Source: JAGTVG01 sp964389805 (GTDB taxonomy: Bacteria; Bacteroidota; Bacteroidia; Cytophagales; Cyclobacteriaceae). From it: DNA of 7,747 nucleotides. The notes beneath the pieces are model-generated. The model did not search any database, had not been told where the DNA came from, and saw only the letters and a program-made list of their open reading frames with translations. The position numbers and the translations under genes are program-made. Shown piece after piece: positions 5,280 through 7,747 of the stretch. The stretch's first letter is position 1; each line of letters opens with the position of its first letter. The stretch lies in NCBI GenBank assembly GCA_964389805.1, contig CAYMFU010000121.1, positions 1-7,747 of the forward strand, written 5' to 3'.

Positions 5280-6047
5280 TTAAGATGTCAATTTCTCATA
5301 TAGACCTCTTAACTTAATATCATAACCACTAAGAATATCTTCTTCATATTCTCCAATCGGTTTTACCGGGATTAAATCCAACACGTCTTCTTTAGTATAA
5401 TGACTGAACATCGTTTCCAATGAACCATTGACCATTTTTTTTACAGCAGTTGATGTTTCTTTTTCGTCCAAACCAAAATCTAGAGAGAGTTCCATTAGTT
5501 TATATAATTGGAACCATAAATATGTTGGACCCATAGCCGCTGTTATGGCATATGCTTCAAGTGTAGATTCTTCTACTTCAGGTGATTCGCCCATTGGACT
5601 AAAAAATTTAATAAATTCTCTCTTTTCTGTCGCAGAGAATACTTCTGAGAAACATAGCGGATTATACCCCATACCAATAATGGACGGTGCGTTAGGGATC
5701 ATTCGGATAATTTTTTTTATACCTCCTAACTTATCAGCAATTTTCGCGATTGTAATTTTTGGAGCAAAAGAAACTATAATCGTATTGTTTAATATATGGT
5801 TTTTTATTTTTTCCAATGTCTCCATAATCACCGGTGGATGTAAAGCGATGATTACTATATCCTGAGCTGCAGCGGTTTCAAGATTGCTTATTATAATTTC
5901 ATGAAAGCGACTTTTTAGTTTTTCTGTAACATCATTATTTACATCACATATTGTAAATAAATTCAATGACTCATGATTGTTTTTGAGGGCTTGAAGGAAA
6001 ATCCTGGTGATCCTTCCGCCACCTATAATTCCCGTTTTTGTTTCCAT
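5280..6047 (-). CDS. Pyrroline-5-carboxylate reductase-like NAD(P)-binding protein
   Basis: This 255-residue protein has the layout of the ProC family. An N-terminal Rossmann domain opens with GIIGGGRIT (G6, G9 and G11 of GxxGxG), followed by beta-alpha repeats with DIVIIALHPP where ProC has its VKP motif. The family signature R115-MIPNAP (to P121) is kept. In the C-terminal dimerisation half (about 155-225) the usual SGSGPA segment is replaced by AAMGPT (about 170-175), so the proline-pathway substrate is doubtful. The helix LMELSLDFGLDEKETSTA matches the expected pattern. It is the last gene of the minus-strand run, 84 bp after the permease. It may act as a redox enzyme on a substrate tied to the permease; this is inferred only from position. 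It is best called a ProC-related oxidoreductase rather than ProC. Confidence 0.8.
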   Translation of the reverse strand: METKTGIIGGGRITRIFLQALKNNHESLNLFTICDVNNDVTEKLKSRFHEIIISNLETAAAQDIVIIALHPPVIMETLEKIKNHILNNTIIVSFAPKITIAKIADKLGGIKKIIRMIPNAPSIIGMGYNPLCFSEVFSATEKREFIKFFSPMGESPEVEESTLEAYAITAAMGPTYLWFQLYKLMELSLDFGLDEKETSTAVKKMVNGSLETMFSHYTKEDVLDLIPVKPIGEYEEDILSGYDIKLRGLYEKLTS

Positions 6048-6131
6048 GATTAAAATTTTAGGGGTTACAAAATGATCTTAGTGTTAAATTATAATTGAGA
6101 GTAAATTCATCATTATATTAAGTTTGCCACA

Positions 6132-7448
6132 TTATAATAATCCATATATCAGACCGCTTATAGTTGCCATTATTATCACTAGTGTTACATATAGTATTGT
6201 TTTTTGATTTCCGATAACGCTTTTTATAACAAGCACATTAGGTAATGAAAGCGATGGCCCGGCAAGTAATAATGCCAGCGCAGGGCCTTTTCCCATACCA
6301 GCTGCCATCAATCCCTGCAATATAGGTACTTCCGTAAGAGTGGCGAAATACATGAACGCACCAACTATTGATGCAAAGAAATTCGAGAATATAGAATTTC
6401 CTCCAACAAGTGTCGCTATCCATTCATTCGGAATAACACCTCCCATTGCCGTATCATCGTGGGTTGATCCAAGTAGAAATCCTGCAACTAATACACCGAT
6501 AGCCAATAAGGGCATAATCTGCTTTGCAAAATCCCAAGATGACAAAGTCCATTCTTTGTTGTCCTGGTCGTTCTTATCCAGTAAAGTAATTACACCTAGC
6601 CCGACAATTCCTACTACCACAGGAACCAAAGGTGAAGGGCTGATAAAAGCCGAAAACGTAGTAACCACTGCAGCTAATAACACATATTGCCATTTAAGTT
6701 TCAGTATATAAATTAAAGAGAACATCAAGGTCAAGGCAAAAAAGGAGGTAATATACCACTTGTTAACCCATAGCCAATACCAGGCACCACTTGTCACATC
6801 ATTGCCCGGCTTCCCCCAATTGGCAAAAACCAGGATAAACACAAGTGTAAAAAAGTGGAAAGCTGTTTGCCACATTGGGCGTTTTTCAGGTATATCCTGG
6901 AAATTAAATTGTTCTTCCCTTTTCCGCATTTCCTCCTTCCGGTAAATCAACGACATAACAGACCCGATAACTATTGCAAAAACAACTGCACCTATAACCC
7001 GAGCTAATCCCATTTCAATTCCTAATATTCGTGCAGTAAGAATAATAGCCAATATATTGATCGCTGGCCCTGAATACAGGAAAGCAATCGCTGGACCAAG
7101 ACCGGCGCCTCTTTTGTGAATACTTGAAAACAAAGGTAAGATGGTGCAACTGCATACCGCTAATATGGATCCCGAAACAGAAGCAACGGTATAGGCTATC
7201 CATTTTTTTGCTTTGGCCCCAAAATATTTCATTACAGCTCCCTGGCTTACAAATACTGAAATAACACCAGCAATAAAAAAAGCGGGAAGTAGACATAATA
7301 TCACATGTTCCTGAGCATACCATTTCGTGAGATCGAACATGGCCAGAACAGCTTCTTTAAGCCTAGCACTTTCAATTGGCAAGAAAAATGCAAAAAGGAA
7401 AATTGCTATTATCCATAATAGTATTTTAATCTCAGCTTTCCAGCTCAT
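6132..7448 (-). CDS. ArsP_1-family permease (metalloid or metal exporter-like)
   Basis: This 438-residue integral membrane protein has about ten or more hydrophobic segments and lies in the inner membrane. It belongs to the ArsP_1/YraQ permease family, whose studied members export organoarsenicals or are linked to metal efflux. The first half has AVCSCTILPLFSS (C99 and C101), the Cys-Ser-Cys motif likely to contact a thiophilic substrate, then LYSGPAINILA (about 124-134). The second half has FATLTEVPI (about 368-376) and LLAGPSLSLPN (about 394-404), which echo the first set and show the two-fold repeat of this fold. A charged loop (about 170-190) and a LDKNDQDNKEW loop (about 280-290) separate the blocks. 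The start is 9 bp after the stop of the ArsG-like gene, with AGAAAGAGA as a modest ribosome binding site, so the two are co-transcribed. The substrate is not determined. Confidence 0.85.
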   Translation of the reverse strand: MSWKAEIKILLWIIAIFLFAFFLPIESARLKEAVLAMFDLTKWYAQEHVILCLLPAFFIAGVISVFVSQGAVMKYFGAKAKKWIAYTVASVSGSILAVCSCTILPLFSSIHKRGAGLGPAIAFLYSGPAINILAIILTARILGIEMGLARVIGAVVFAIVIGSVMSLIYRKEEMRKREEQFNFQDIPEKRPMWQTAFHFFTLVFILVFANWGKPGNDVTSGAWYWLWVNKWYITSFFALTLMFSLIYILKLKWQYVLLAAVVTTFSAFISPSPLVPVVVGIVGLGVITLLDKNDQDNKEWTLSSWDFAKQIMPLLAIGVLVAGFLLGSTHDDTAMGGVIPNEWIATLVGGNSIFSNFFASIVGAFMYFATLTEVPILQGLMAAGMGKGPALALLLAGPSLSLPNVLVIKSVIGNQKTILYVTLVIIMATISGLIYGLL

Positions 7449-7457
7449 AGTCTCTTT

Positions 7458-7747
7458 CTAATTAAAAATACCAAGCCAAACTGCCAGTGTATAATAGATT
7501 CCTACTCCTATGAATATCAATGCAATAAATTTTCTAAACCATAGCTCAAAAACTTTTATATTTTTATAAGCGCTGCTAATACCTGAAACAGAGTAAGCAA
7601 GTAACCAGGAGAAGATTATCACAGGTATTCCGGTTGCAAAAGCAAAAACTATAGGTAAATATAGACCCGATGTATTACTTATTGTCATTGGGATCAACAT
7701 CCCAAAATACAGTACTCCACTATACGGGCAAAAAGCTAATGCGAATA
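7458..7747 (-). CDS. ArsG/DsbD-like membrane protein, C-terminal part (cut by window edge)
   Basis: The frame is open to the right edge, so only the last 95 residues are seen; an internal ATG at 7698-7700 is unlikely to be the start because the conserved segment FALAFCPYSGVLYFGMLIP runs through it. The Cys-Pro within a membrane helix is typical of the CcdA/DsbD transmembrane family. The FGMLIP, FAFATGIPV and FIGVGIYYTL segments resemble the ArsG-type transporters found in arsenic operons. Three hydrophobic helices are visible, followed by a short tail ending WLGIFN. It immediately precedes the ArsP-like permease (9 bp gap). DsbD-like proteins pass electrons from thioredoxin across the membrane, while ArsG has been linked to efflux of aromatic arsenicals. 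Which role applies here cannot be decided from this part. Confidence 0.75.
   Translation of the reverse strand, partial: FALAFCPYSGVLYFGMLIPMTISNTSGLYLPIVFAFATGIPVIIFSWLLAYSVSGISSAYKNIKVFELWFRKFIALIFIGVGIYYTLAVWLGIFN

Noticed and set aside
5428..5865. A 145-codon plus-strand frame inside the ProC-like gene.
   Set aside because: It is a shadow on the opposite strand of a well supported gene, with no recognisable motif.
6340..6711. A 123-codon plus-strand frame inside the permease gene.
   Set aside because: It is antisense to a membrane protein with conserved motifs and is a compositional by-product.

Overview
The window looks like a low-GC Bacteroidota-type chromosome segment. The reasons are AT-rich intergenic DNA, few clear Shine-Dalgarno sequences, a cyclase-TolB-TPR protein of a type common in that phylum, and an ArsG/permease gene pair of the kind seen in its arsenic or thiol-metal operons. 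The phylum call is an inference; there is no rRNA or marker gene here. No tRNA, rRNA or CRISPR array was seen.

Left (about 1-1440): a nearly complete IS110-family insertion sequence, best read as the IS1111 subgroup. The intact DEDD transposase runs on the minus strand. The long non-coding end lies downstream of it and carries a candidate bridge RNA (seekRNA). One internal loop of that RNA has an 8-nt guide identical to bases 1-8 of the window and a second 8-nt guide that is the reverse complement of 1434-1441. These are the two flanks of the element, in the geometry expected of a target-binding loop. This places the element ends at CT dinucleotides at 9-10 and 1435-1436.

Next (1440-2780): two small tandem plus-strand genes for related helix-turn-helix proteins resembling phage terminase small subunits. 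The first has no usable start codon ahead of its DNA-binding region. No large terminase subunit or other phage gene is present, so this looks like a prophage remnant. A gene-free stretch of about 370 bp follows, with a likely terminator built from alternating copies of one 8-mer.

Centre (2780-4828, minus): a membrane-anchored class III adenylate/guanylate cyclase fused to a TolB-like domain and TPR repeats, with all expected catalytic residues present.

Right (5280-7747, minus): a likely operon, transcribed right to left. It holds the C-terminal part of an ArsG/DsbD-like membrane protein (cut by the window edge), an ArsP-related 438-residue permease with a Cys-Ser-Cys motif, and a divergent pyrroline-5-carboxylate-reductase-like oxidoreductase. 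Together they suggest export of a thiol-bound metalloid or metal species with redox support; the substrate cannot be read from the sequence.
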